The notes under the pieces were generated by a model. That model had not been told where the DNA came from. It did not search any database and saw nothing but the letters and a program-made list of their open reading frames with translations. This document shows positions 1-6,394 of a stretch of 8,577 nucleotides of DNA, piece after piece (the first letter of the stretch is position 1; each line of letters begins with the position of its first letter). The stretch is from contig CALISH010000129.1 in assembly GCA_938041275.1 (NCBI GenBank), positions 1-8,577 of the forward strand, written 5' to 3'. A program made the translations under genes and the position numbers. This stretch comes from an uncultured Solobacterium sp. (lineage in GTDB: Bacteria; Bacillota_I; Bacilli_A; Erysipelotrichales; Erysipelotrichaceae).

Positions 1-92
1 GTATTACAAATCGTAATACAACGTAAACGCTTTTTTGATTTTCGTAATACATTCGTAAACGCTTTTTTCGTAGTTATTTTTTCGTAAAAATA
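1..92. repeat. Iterated CGTA repeats upstream of the mobilization operon (operator and/or oriT candidate)
   Basis: Two imperfect direct repeats lie at 11-36 and 42-68. Each has TCGTAATACA, a 1-2 base gap, CGTAAACGC and then six T. The first is preceded by GTATTAC (1-7), which forms an inverted repeat with GTAATAC at 13-19. The tetramer CGTA recurs at 12, 22, 43, 54, 69 and 83; the first four starts are 10, 21 and 11 bases apart, so they face one side of the helix. Such phased sites just upstream of a ribbon-helix-helix gene usually serve as its autoregulatory operator. In mobilization modules the same stretch can be, or lie next to, oriT. The nick site is not identified, and the array may continue left of the window. 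The repeats are seen directly; the function is inferred. Confidence 0.6.
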
Positions 93-145
93 ATTTGAGT
101 TTTTAAGGAAAATAAAAAAATAAATGATAGGAAGGTGATGTGATT

Positions 146-664
146 GTGGCAAAGAATGTAGTTGCTTTTCGATTGGGAGATGATACAAAATCTCAATTAG
201 ATTTGTTAGAAAGTATGGATTATAAATTAGCAATTTCTGAAAATAGAAGACCATTAACGAGAACAGAAATTGTAGAACAAGCAATTAATAATTATTACAT
301 ACAGAATACAAATGAATATAAAAATGATCCACAAGTTAAGATGATGTTTAAAGTCATGGATGAATTATTTCAAAAATATTTTGGTGAATTGAATGATGAT
401 CTTGGGAAACAATGGTATGACATTCGTCTGTTACTTTTATATGTTCAGGTGATTTCACGAACATTAAATTTCCAAGAGCAACCAGCAGAGTTTGCGTTGA
501 AATTTATTAACGGACGATATGATTTTGAAGATGAAATTGAAACAAAAGTAAATCGTGATTTGGCTGATTCAAGAATTATTTCTTTAGTAAAATCTATTCA
601 AGATTTACAACGTGATTCAAAAAAAATAAGAACAGAAAGTGAAGGGGAAAACGAAAATGAATAA
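146..664 (+). CDS. Ribbon-helix-helix-like DNA-binding mobilization accessory protein
   Basis: The protein has about 172 residues. Its N-terminus has the layout of a ribbon-helix-helix DNA-binding fold: a short strand (KNVVAFRL), a helix (TKSQLDLLESMDY), a turn, and a second helix (LTRTEIVEQAINNYY). The rest is mostly helical and charged, with no recognised domain, ending in an acidic EGENENE tail. Such proteins dimerise on repeats near oriT, help load the relaxase, and often repress their own operon. Two GTG starts are possible. The AGGAAGG at 129-135 lies 10 bases before GTG 146 and only 4 before GTG 140, so 146 is preferred and the other would add two residues. It is the first gene of the operon and overlaps the next gene by 8 bases. 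The fold call is moderately secure; the relaxosome role rests on gene order. Confidence 0.75.
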   Translation: MAKNVVAFRLGDDTKSQLDLLESMDYKLAISENRRPLTRTEIVEQAINNYYIQNTNEYKNDPQVKMMFKVMDELFQKYFGELNDDLGKQWYDIRLLLLYVQVISRTLNFQEQPAEFALKFINGRYDFEDEIETKVNRDLADSRIISLVKSIQDLQRDSKKIRTESEGENENE

Positions 665-920
665 GCAAAAATTACTAAGTGAAATTATGAAAAGAGAACA
701 AAAGATTGCACAACTATCTAAAAAAATTAATGAGTATACTTCTCAAAAGAATGGAGTACAAAGTGAGCTTAATGAATTGAATCGTATTAGAAAAAAGATT
801 GAAGATATTGAAGCTGAAACAATCAAAAAACAAAATACTTTGGAAGAAGATTTGAAAAAAATATTAGATAGACCTACTAAGAAAAAACAAGAGAAAGTAG
901 CTGAGACTGATGCCGATTGA
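657..920 (+). CDS. Small coiled-coil protein of the mobilization operon
   Basis: This is an 87-residue, highly charged protein rich in K, E and Q. Heptad-like spacing of L and I runs from about residue 5 to 70 (LLSEIMKREQKIAQLSKKI, then NELNRIRKKIEDIEAE), indicating one long coiled coil, and the tail is lysine-rich. There is no signal peptide or membrane segment. ATG 657 is preferred over an in-frame GTG at 639 because GAAGGGGAA (641-649) sits at good distance from it and is itself inside the longer reading. The start overlaps the end of the upstream gene (ATGAATAA) and the stop overlaps the relaxase start by 11 bases, so translation of the three is probably coupled. Small coiled-coil proteins just before the relaxase are common in Gram-positive mobile elements and may be relaxosome accessory factors. 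I do not recognise a specific family. Confidence 0.7.
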   Translation: MNKQKLLSEIMKREQKIAQLSKKINEYTSQKNGVQSELNELNRIRKKIEDIEAETIKKQNTLEEDLKKILDRPTKKKQEKVAETDAD

Positions 921-2697
921 AATAGATAAAGTTAGATTCTTTCAATTAGGAAGTCAGGCTCCAAAGAACTCTAGGTTCAAAGGAATCATCACACAAGATA
1001 CATTATTTGGAAAAGGTGGATGGTTAGAATATACGCAACGTGATGAGGCAACGCAGCCAGATAAAGAGTATTATTCTGAGTGTGATGATGGATTCTTTGG
1101 GTACACTTTCAGACAAGAAGCGGCAGATGGATTAACCATGACTTCTATGGGTGATTTTTCTGTAGACAATATTTCAACGTTTGCTGAAGCATGTAAATCA
1201 TCATTTAAAAAGAATGGGGATATTGTTTGGGACATGGTAATTTCTTTGCCATCATATGACTATGCAGAAAAGTGTGGACTACATAGCCAGAAAGATTATG
1301 CAACCATGATTTCTAAAATCATGCCAGAGTTTTTCCGAAAGATTGGATTAAGATCGAGCAATATGCTGTGGTGGGAAAACTATCACAAGAACACGGAACA
1401 TCCACATATGCATGTGTGCTATCTTGAAAAAAATAAGACAAGGGATAGAGGTAAACTTACTCTTTCAGAATTAAAAAAATTAAAAGCAATTATCATAAAA
1501 GAAATTGGATTAAGAGAAGAACTGTTTAAAAATACTGCTATTGACTCAGAACGTTTTTTCAAAAATAAAGATGCAGAAACTAGAGAACTTATACGTGCAA
1601 CTCGCAATTATGATTTTACAAAAATCAAGAATGTTCTAGACCTGGCTACAGTGTTACCTAGATATGGACGTATGCAGTATGGCTCATATCAGATTATGCC
1701 ATATAGAGAGAAGCTGGATGAGATTGCAGAGGAATTCCTAAACTCAGATGCACTTAAAGAGATGTATAAAAGTTTCTTAGAAAAACTAGATACACTTTCA
1801 CAAACAATGGATACGGCTGCAGGTACGGATATAGCAACAATCAAAGATACAGAAATCAAAAAACTACATAAACAAATCGGAAACATTATTTTGGATCAGA
1901 TCAAAGACATGCGAGCTGCCAATTATAAGAGTTCCAGATTGGATAAGCCGTTTGTAGAAAGACAATTTGAAAAGACAGAAGTACCTTTACTGGAAAAGAA
2001 CAGTAATAATCCAGAATGGAAAGAGTACCTGGAAGTGAAGGGACAATTAGAACATGTCAATTCAGAAGGTGAAAAGGTGAATCATTCCTTTTTACACGGA
2101 TGTTTGGAAACATTGGAAGGACTTGTAAATAAAATTACAGACTCTAAGCTAAATGCTTTGGTATCACATAGATTAGCAAAAATGTATTTCTATGGTGAAG
2201 GTGGTATCACTGATCCACTGAAGACAGTTAAATATGCAAAGCAAGCCATCAAGAATGGATACACAAAAGATTATATTCTTCTAGCAAAGGCACAGTTCAA
2301 ACTGGATAGGGCATCTGAAGGAATGGATACATTGTACGTTGGGATGACACATGGAGATCCGCTTTCTACATACTCATATGGAATTCATGAAGTAAAAGGG
2401 GACATGTGTAATAAGAACAAGATAGATGGCTTCAGATGTATCAAAGTAGCTGCAGAGATGGGCTGTCTTCCTGCTATCAACTACTTGAAGACACATGATA
2501 AGGCTGGATTCAAAGAGACAGTAGAGAAGAATCTTGGAGTAAAGATTAAGAAGCCTGTTATTTCTTCAGGTAAACAGATGAGTGAAGTTGCTAAGTATAT
2601 GTATAACTCTTCTCAACTTAGCGTAGCGACAGGGCTAATCAATCGAGAGATTGAAGCGTATCTGAATAATGATAAAGAACTAGAAACGGAGTGGTAA
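910..2697 (+). CDS. MOB_P-type relaxase with C-terminal Sel1/TPR-like repeats
   Basis: This 595-residue protein is a conjugative relaxase, which nicks oriT and stays covalently bound to the transferred strand. Motif III is clear at residues 159-168, H-KNTE-HPHMH (His159, 164, 166, 168), the metal-binding histidine cluster. Tyr41 in GWLEYTQRDEA fits the motif I tyrosine that attacks the DNA. The middle (about 180-400) is helical and charged. Residues about 416-530 look like Sel1/TPR helical repeats (HRLAKMYFYGEGG, then DPLKTVKYAKQAIKNG, then IDGFRCIKVAAEMGCLPAINY), a likely protein-docking module. It most resembles the MobP3-like relaxases of Clostridia, recognised from memory only. ATG 910 overlaps the upstream stop and has a weak ribosome binding site, as expected for coupled translation. 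The coupling protein starts 3 bases after the stop. The relaxase call is strong; the subclass is less sure. Confidence 0.88.
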   Translation: MPIEIDKVRFFQLGSQAPKNSRFKGIITQDTLFGKGGWLEYTQRDEATQPDKEYYSECDDGFFGYTFRQEAADGLTMTSMGDFSVDNISTFAEACKSSFKKNGDIVWDMVISLPSYDYAEKCGLHSQKDYATMISKIMPEFFRKIGLRSSNMLWWENYHKNTEHPHMHVCYLEKNKTRDRGKLTLSELKKLKAIIIKEIGLREELFKNTAIDSERFFKNKDAETRELIRATRNYDFTKIKNVLDLATVLPRYGRMQYGSYQIMPYREKLDEIAEEFLNSDALKEMYKSFLEKLDTLSQTMDTAAGTDIATIKDTEIKKLHKQIGNIILDQIKDMRAANYKSSRLDKPFVERQFEKTEVPLLEKNSNNPEWKEYLEVKGQLEHVNSEGEKVNHSFLHGCLETLEGLVNKITDSKLNALVSHRLAKMYFYGEGGITDPLKTVKYAKQAIKNGYTKDYILLAKAQFKLDRASEGMDTLYVGMTHGDPLSTYSYGIHEVKGDMCNKNKIDGFRCIKVAAEMGCLPAINYLKTHDKAGFKETVEKNLGVKIKKPVISSGKQMSEVAKYMYNSSQLSVATGLINREIEAYLNNDKELETEW

Positions 2698-2700
2698 ATA

Positions 2701-4920
2701 ATGGGAAAGATTATTAGATTTTTATTTCTATCAATCACTGCAGCGATAGGGATACTCTTTTTAGCAATCCAGGTAATCCACTTAGGAGTTACCCATGATC
2801 CACAAGTATCTTTTGATTATAGGTTCCTTCTTCTTGGTGAGAATTATGTATTACTGAAGGTAGTAGGAGCATTGATTGGACTAATGACCTTCCAGATTTT
2901 TTATGCAACCTTCTTTGGAAGAAGTGGACATGGAGCAAAAGGAAAACATAAACGAGCTTTGACGAGCCAGGAGAAGAAACAGTTTTCTGATGTTGCTAAT
3001 TGGCAAGAGATAAAAAGAAATAGTCAGAGACTTGAATATGATAATACAGGGCATCTAAAAACAAGATCCATATTGATATGGTTGGATCATGTACTAGATC
3101 CATTTAGAAGGTTCTGGAATGAATGCTGTACAATCTTGAAGGTTTCTGATAAGTACCGTAAAAACACAATCAGGACATATGAAATAGCAGGCAAGAAAAC
3201 GAATTTTAGAGGTGGTATTCCGCTAGCTGTGAAATGGAATAGACTCTATGTTGATGCAGGTGATAATCACGCAATTATCAATGCATCATCAAATGCCGGT
3301 AAGACTGTTTCTTTTGTAAATCCAATGATTGATGCCTTGCGTATGACAGGCGAATCCATGATTATTAACGATCCAAAGGGAGAGCTACTTTATGAACATA
3401 AAGAACAATTACTTTCTGATGGATATGATGTAAGGGTAATTAATTATATCCACCCAGAGGAAGGAGATAGATATTCTCCGTTAAGTATTGTTATTGATTC
3501 ATATCGAAAGGCGGAGAAAGAATACCTGGAGAGCAAGGAAGAATACACTGCAAAAATCAAAGAATACCTGGATAAAATAAACGCTGCTAAAGGGCTACAA
3601 AAACAAAGGTTAGAGAATGAATTATTGGAGTATAAGAAGTACTACGCACCAGAGTTTGACTATTCTAAAGCAGCCATGTTTTTAAGGGAACTTGCAGATC
3701 AGTTCTTTTATGATCCAAAGGCACACAATGAGGCACATTTTAATGATCAGGCTTCTAGTTTGTTCCAGGGAATCGTATTTCTACTATTAGAGGAAAAGTC
3801 CTATAATCCGGAAACCAAGAAAAGAGAACCTGTTCCAGATGAGGAAATCAACTTCAAGTCTGTAATGGAGACATATAGATCAGGAATGGAAACAGTAATG
3901 GTTAAAGCAGGTGCAACCGTTATGAAAGTACCAAAATTGAAATTCTTGTTAGAGAAAAAGCGTAAGAAGACAGATGAATCCTATAAGAAATTAATGGCAT
4001 TCTTGAGTACTGGAGATAAGGAAAGAGGTTCTATTGTTACTTCATTTGAAAATAAGATGAAGGACGTTACCTTAAATGAAACTGTCTTACGAATGATGGC
4101 AAAATCAGACTTTGATGTTGCGGATATTGGAAGGAAGAAGACAGCATTATTTATAGTCGTTCATGGCGAAAAGGACACCTATTATAGATTGGTATCTTTG
4201 ATTATCAATCAAACCTTCCAATTACTTATGCAATTAACTGAAGAGCAACAAAAAAAGACTGGTAAAAAGAGACTGCCTGTACCTTGTAATTTGATTTTTG
4301 ATGAATTTGGAAACTTCCCAGCATTAAAGAATATTAAAGGTATTTTGACTTTTAGCCGTTCTGCAGGATTTAGATCATTCATGGTTGTTCAGGATTTACA
4401 TCAGTTCTCTGAAATATATGGTAGGGATGTTGAATCAATCATAGAAAATAACTCAGCTAACTTTATTTACCTATATGGTAAAGATATGGATACAATCAAG
4501 CGTATTTCAGCTATGAGTGGTAAGAAGCTTGTGTGGAAATCTGATAAGGGTTCCTATGAGGAGGCTCCCGTTATTTCTACGGATCAATTACAGCAATTAT
4601 CTATGGGTGATGCAGTCATTATCAGTGCAAGAAAGAAGGCATATATCTTCAGAATGCGTAATTATAAGAAGTATTCCTTCTACAAGAATAAGAAGAAGTA
4701 TGTTCCTGGAGAAACAAGAAGATTACGTAATGTTAGAGTGTATAACGTTCAAGAGCATTATGATGCAGACCAAAAGATTAGTGATGCATTTGATAGTAAG
4801 AAAGACCTACTGTCTGGTGATCCTCAGTTATCTGCAGGGTTAAAAACAGGTATTGAACAACTGCAGGAGAAACAATCATTGATTCCAACTGCAGGATTTG
4901 GATTAGGTGCAGCAAAATAA
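2701..4920 (+). CDS. TraG/VirD4-family type IV coupling protein
   Basis: This is a 739-residue membrane ATPase that links the relaxosome to the mating channel and drives DNA transfer. Two hydrophobic segments, about 5-29 and 51-72, anchor it in the membrane; the rest is cytoplasmic. The nucleotide-binding loop is at 195-202 (ASSNAGKT), followed by INDPKGEL at 222-229, a signature of this family. Walker B is LIFDEFGN at 531-538. The segment FSRSAGFRSFMVVQDLHQF (551-569) matches the usual conserved block after it. A charged, coiled-coil-like insert lies at about 270-315. The first residue of the Walker A motif is Ala rather than the usual Gly. GGAGTGG at 2688-2694 gives a good ribosome binding site for ATG 2701. 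The length is normal for the family and the gene appears intact. Confidence 0.93.
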   Translation: MGKIIRFLFLSITAAIGILFLAIQVIHLGVTHDPQVSFDYRFLLLGENYVLLKVVGALIGLMTFQIFYATFFGRSGHGAKGKHKRALTSQEKKQFSDVANWQEIKRNSQRLEYDNTGHLKTRSILIWLDHVLDPFRRFWNECCTILKVSDKYRKNTIRTYEIAGKKTNFRGGIPLAVKWNRLYVDAGDNHAIINASSNAGKTVSFVNPMIDALRMTGESMIINDPKGELLYEHKEQLLSDGYDVRVINYIHPEEGDRYSPLSIVIDSYRKAEKEYLESKEEYTAKIKEYLDKINAAKGLQKQRLENELLEYKKYYAPEFDYSKAAMFLRELADQFFYDPKAHNEAHFNDQASSLFQGIVFLLLEEKSYNPETKKREPVPDEEINFKSVMETYRSGMETVMVKAGATVMKVPKLKFLLEKKRKKTDESYKKLMAFLSTGDKERGSIVTSFENKMKDVTLNETVLRMMAKSDFDVADIGRKKTALFIVVHGEKDTYYRLVSLIINQTFQLLMQLTEEQQKKTGKKRLPVPCNLIFDEFGNFPALKNIKGILTFSRSAGFRSFMVVQDLHQFSEIYGRDVESIIENNSANFIYLYGKDMDTIKRISAMSGKKLVWKSDKGSYEEAPVISTDQLQQLSMGDAVIISARKKAYIFRMRNYKKYSFYKNKKKYVPGETRRLRNVRVYNVQEHYDADQKISDAFDSKKDLLSGDPQLSAGLKTGIEQLQEKQSLIPTAGFGLGAAK

Positions 4921-4932
4921 GGAGAAGTCATA

Positions 4933-5403
4933 ATGAATACTATAAAGTTTGTAGAAGAAGTACGCTTAAAGGAAGCATTTTGGGATAAATATAAATACAG
5001 ATCCAATATCCTTGCCAGTCAATTTGAAAGTATTGCAAGGCATGGTGGAGTAGATCTTCTTACTGCTGAATTGGTGGAAAATAAAACAACAAAAGAAACG
5101 GCAATCCAATTTGTATCCTTCGAGTTCAAACTGGATGATATTAAGAAGGCTATAGCACAAGCTGAAGAAAACAGCCGTTTCTGCCATAAGTCTTTTATAG
5201 TGATTCCATTAGAAAAAGAAAAGGTAATCAATGATAGATACAAAGATTACCTGAAGAAGGCAAAGTATATTGGAGTCATGGGAGTTGCGACAGATGGTCG
5301 ATGGACGATTCTGCATAAACCATGGACTCATAAAGATGAAGAGCTAGTATACAACCAGGTATTATTAAAGATGCTGGTAAATAGTAGCAAATCAGTAATA
5401 TAA
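4933..5403 (+). CDS. Small protein with PD-(D/E)XK nuclease-like pattern
   Basis: This 156-residue soluble protein lies 12 bases after the coupling protein and has a good AAGGAG site (4919-4924), so it belongs to the same operon. I do not recognise a named family. The pattern GGVDLLTAE (Asp41), then FVSFEFKLDD (Glu64-x-Lys66), then KKAIAQAEE (about 71-79), then SFIVIP and GVMGVATDGRWTIL is how many PD-(D/E)XK nuclease-fold proteins read: a catalytic Asp, an E-x-K strand, a helix with a QA signature, and a strand pair. If real, it would be a single-domain nuclease or a DNA-binding relic of one, possibly acting in DNA processing during transfer or in defence. The gene itself is secure; the fold is inferred by eye, and no activity can be claimed. 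It is the last gene before the cargo block. Confidence 0.8.
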   Translation: MNTIKFVEEVRLKEAFWDKYKYRSNILASQFESIARHGGVDLLTAELVENKTTKETAIQFVSFEFKLDDIKKAIAQAEENSRFCHKSFIVIPLEKEKVINDRYKDYLKKAKYIGVMGVATDGRWTILHKPWTHKDEELVYNQVLLKMLVNSSKSVI

Positions 5404-5407
5404 GACT

Positions 5408-5435
5408 TTGCGAGAGATTGTATTAAATGTATAAA
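5408..5435 (+). promoter_or_regulatory. Candidate promoter of the type III antitoxin RNA
   Basis: TTGCGA (5408-5413) and TATAAA (5430-5435) are separated by 16 bases and fit a vegetative sigma-A promoter. It would start transcription near 5442, about 18 bases before the first antitoxin repeat, which is the layout expected for a ToxIN-type locus. It begins right after the stop of the preceding gene, so read-through from the transfer operon could add to expression. Confidence 0.45.
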
Positions 5436-5459
5436 TGTGATATCATTCAGTTGTAGTTA

Positions 5460-5522
5460 GTGGAGAGTCCTAGCCGTAGTAGGAATTTGACAAAATGTGG
5501 AGAGTCCTAGCCGTAGTAGGAA
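5460..5522 (+). repeat. Two identical 26-bp direct repeats, period 37
   Basis: The copies at 5460-5485 and 5497-5522 are identical. Each reads GTGGAGAG, then TCCTAGCCG, then TAGTAGGAA. They are separated by an 11-base AT-rich spacer (TTTGACAAAAT); the second is followed by a related 10-base stretch (GTTAAAAAAT). I see no third copy on either side. They form the core of the antitoxin RNA. Confidence 0.95.
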
Positions 5523-5525
5523 GTT

Positions 5526-5554
5526 AAAAAATGCCTCATATTGAGGCTTTTTTT
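5526..5554 (+). terminator. Intrinsic terminator between antitoxin RNA and toxin gene
   Basis: GCCTCA (5533-5538) and TGAGGC (5542-5547) form a 6-bp stem with a 3-base loop, followed by seven T (5548-5554) and preceded by a run of A that can extend the stem. In type III loci a terminator here keeps antitoxin RNA in excess by letting only some transcripts run on into the toxin gene. Confidence 0.92.
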
Positions 5555-5565
5555 GTGGAGGAATT

Positions 5566-6126
5566 ATGGAAAGAAAAATATATCTATATACAATATCTAA
5601 TAGTTATATGAACTATCTTCAAGCATTTGACACAAGAATATCATTGCACAACTCAACACAAGGCGGTGTATATGTGGGTGCTGTGTTAGAGATAAGCAAT
5701 GATGTTTCATACTTTGTGCCTTTGACAAGTTACTCAAAGGAAAAAGAAGAAAAAATGAAATATAGAAAGCAATTCGTTTTAAGCTTACATGAACTTGGAA
5801 ACAGTGATAACAAACTAGGGTATATGTTATTTAATAATATGATTCCTGTTCCAAGGACAGAATTACAACTAATTGATTTATCAAATCAAAGCATTCCAAA
5901 GAATAGGATGATGAAACTGCAGCAAACTTATATGCGAAGTATCTTAAGTGGGATAGAAAACAAATCGGCGGTGGTATATAGAAAACAGATTGATGGTGAT
6001 CCGTATTATGTTAAATGGTGTTGTAATTTTACTTTGTTAGAAAGAAAGTGCATTGAGTTTATTGAAAGTAACCATAATCAGTCACAGTTAATTGAAAAAA
6101 GTGATGATTTAGAGATGGAATTTTAG
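5566..6126 (+). CDS. toxN: ToxN/AbiQ-family type III toxin (endoribonuclease)
   Basis: This 186-residue protein is the toxin of a type III system: an endoribonuclease held inactive by the repeat RNA encoded just upstream and freed during phage infection or stress. It matches the ToxN/AbiQ family in order: an N-terminal YTISNSYMNYLQAFD (Tyr8), VYVGAVLEI (about 35-43), the catalytic-site block PLTSYSK (Thr54, Ser55, Lys58), then LGYMLFNNMIPVP (84-96) and a C-terminal CNFTLLERKCIEF (153-165). The length is normal for the family (about 170-190). GGAGG (5557-5561) lies right after the terminator and 4 bases before ATG 5566, so the gene is expressed only by read-through. The last 20 residues are hydrophilic and look unconserved. 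Whether it belongs with the ToxN, AbiQ or CptN subgroup cannot be settled here. Confidence 0.88.
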   Translation: MERKIYLYTISNSYMNYLQAFDTRISLHNSTQGGVYVGAVLEISNDVSYFVPLTSYSKEKEEKMKYRKQFVLSLHELGNSDNKLGYMLFNNMIPVPRTELQLIDLSNQSIPKNRMMKLQQTYMRSILSGIENKSAVVYRKQIDGDPYYVKWCCNFTLLERKCIEFIESNHNQSQLIEKSDDLEMEF

Positions 6127-6128
6127 AA

Positions 6129-6275
6129 ATGTTTGGACTTTCAAAAGATGATTATTGCTATAAATCAGGTAAATTTGATCGTCCAAATTTTGAAAAATAT
6201 ACCATTGAAGTAGCAATAAAAGAAATCAATCAAAATACACGGATGAAAGTTGAATATAAAAAAATAAAAAAATAA
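6129..6275 (+). pseudogene. Probable C-terminal remnant of a Rep_3-type plasmid replication initiator
   Basis: This 48-codon reading frame starts 2 bases after the toxin stop. Its product (FGLSKDDYCYKSGKFDRPNFEK, continuing YTIEVAIKEINQNTRMKVEYKKIKK) resembles the second winged-helix part of Rep_3/RepB initiators, where a fixed Y...F..Y.IE.AIKEIN.....V.Y pattern occurs. A full initiator has several hundred residues, so only a tail is left. The same frame is open back to about 6105, inside the end of the toxin gene, giving ILE before the ATG. There is no clear ribosome binding site, and the end lies in an A-rich tract where slippage may have removed the last residues. The likeness is judged by eye. 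The alternative is a small gene of unknown function cotranscribed with the toxin. Confidence 0.45.
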
Positions 6276-6318
6276 CCGTGTAGCAAATTATCAGTTTAAT
6301 TTCATAGAAATAATATAA

Positions 6319-6358
6319 AGTAACAGAGCGTAATTATTTAAAATTATGCTCTGTTACT
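6319..6358. terminator. Long hairpin between convergent genes, possible terminator
   Basis: AGTAACAGAGC (6319-6329) pairs with GCTCTGTTACT (6348-6358). The pairing continues after one G-T pair through TAATT/AATTA, giving a 17-bp stem with a 6-base loop. It lies 36 bases past the end of the minus-strand lipoprotein gene, and on that strand is followed by a T-rich tract (CTTTATATTATTT), so it may end that transcript. There is no T run on the plus strand. An alternative is a remnant end of a lost mobile element. Confidence 0.5.
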
Positions 6359-6394
6359 GACACTACATGTATATAATATTGGTCAATTTTTTTA

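Larger units (their letters stand above)
5442..5554 (+). ncRNA. ToxI/AntiQ-like repeat RNA antitoxin (type III)
   Basis: This region has no convincing reading frame. It holds two tandem 37-nt units, an intrinsic terminator, and then a ToxN-family gene, which is the defining layout of a type III toxin-antitoxin locus. In known systems the toxin cuts the precursor RNA into single repeats, each folding into a pseudoknot that binds and inhibits the toxin. Here both units end in AAAAT followed by G (5492-5497 and 5528-5533), an A-rich site like those cut by this toxin family. Within each unit TCCTA and TAGGA can pair across 7 bases, and GTC (5467-5469) could pair with GAC (5489-5491) in the first unit. 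Boundaries are approximate: the 5' end is from the candidate promoter and the 3' end from the terminator. Confidence 0.8.

Noticed and set aside
1419..1886. Two minus-strand frames (62 and 65 residues) inside the relaxase gene
   Set aside because: They are antisense to a relaxase with intact motifs and look like low-complexity chance frames.
4517..4843. Plus-strand reading frame of 108 residues inside the coupling-protein gene
   Set aside because: It lies wholly inside a well-supported gene in another frame, and its product has no recognisable pattern.
4824..5243. Several minus-strand frames of 60-74 residues across the end of the coupling-protein gene and the start of the next gene
   Set aside because: They are antisense to confident plus-strand genes, and none has a convincing ribosome binding site or motif.
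5460..5522. A minimal CRISPR array
   Set aside because: Only two repeats with an 11-base spacer, no cas gene nearby, and a terminator plus ToxN-family gene follow, which explains the repeats better.
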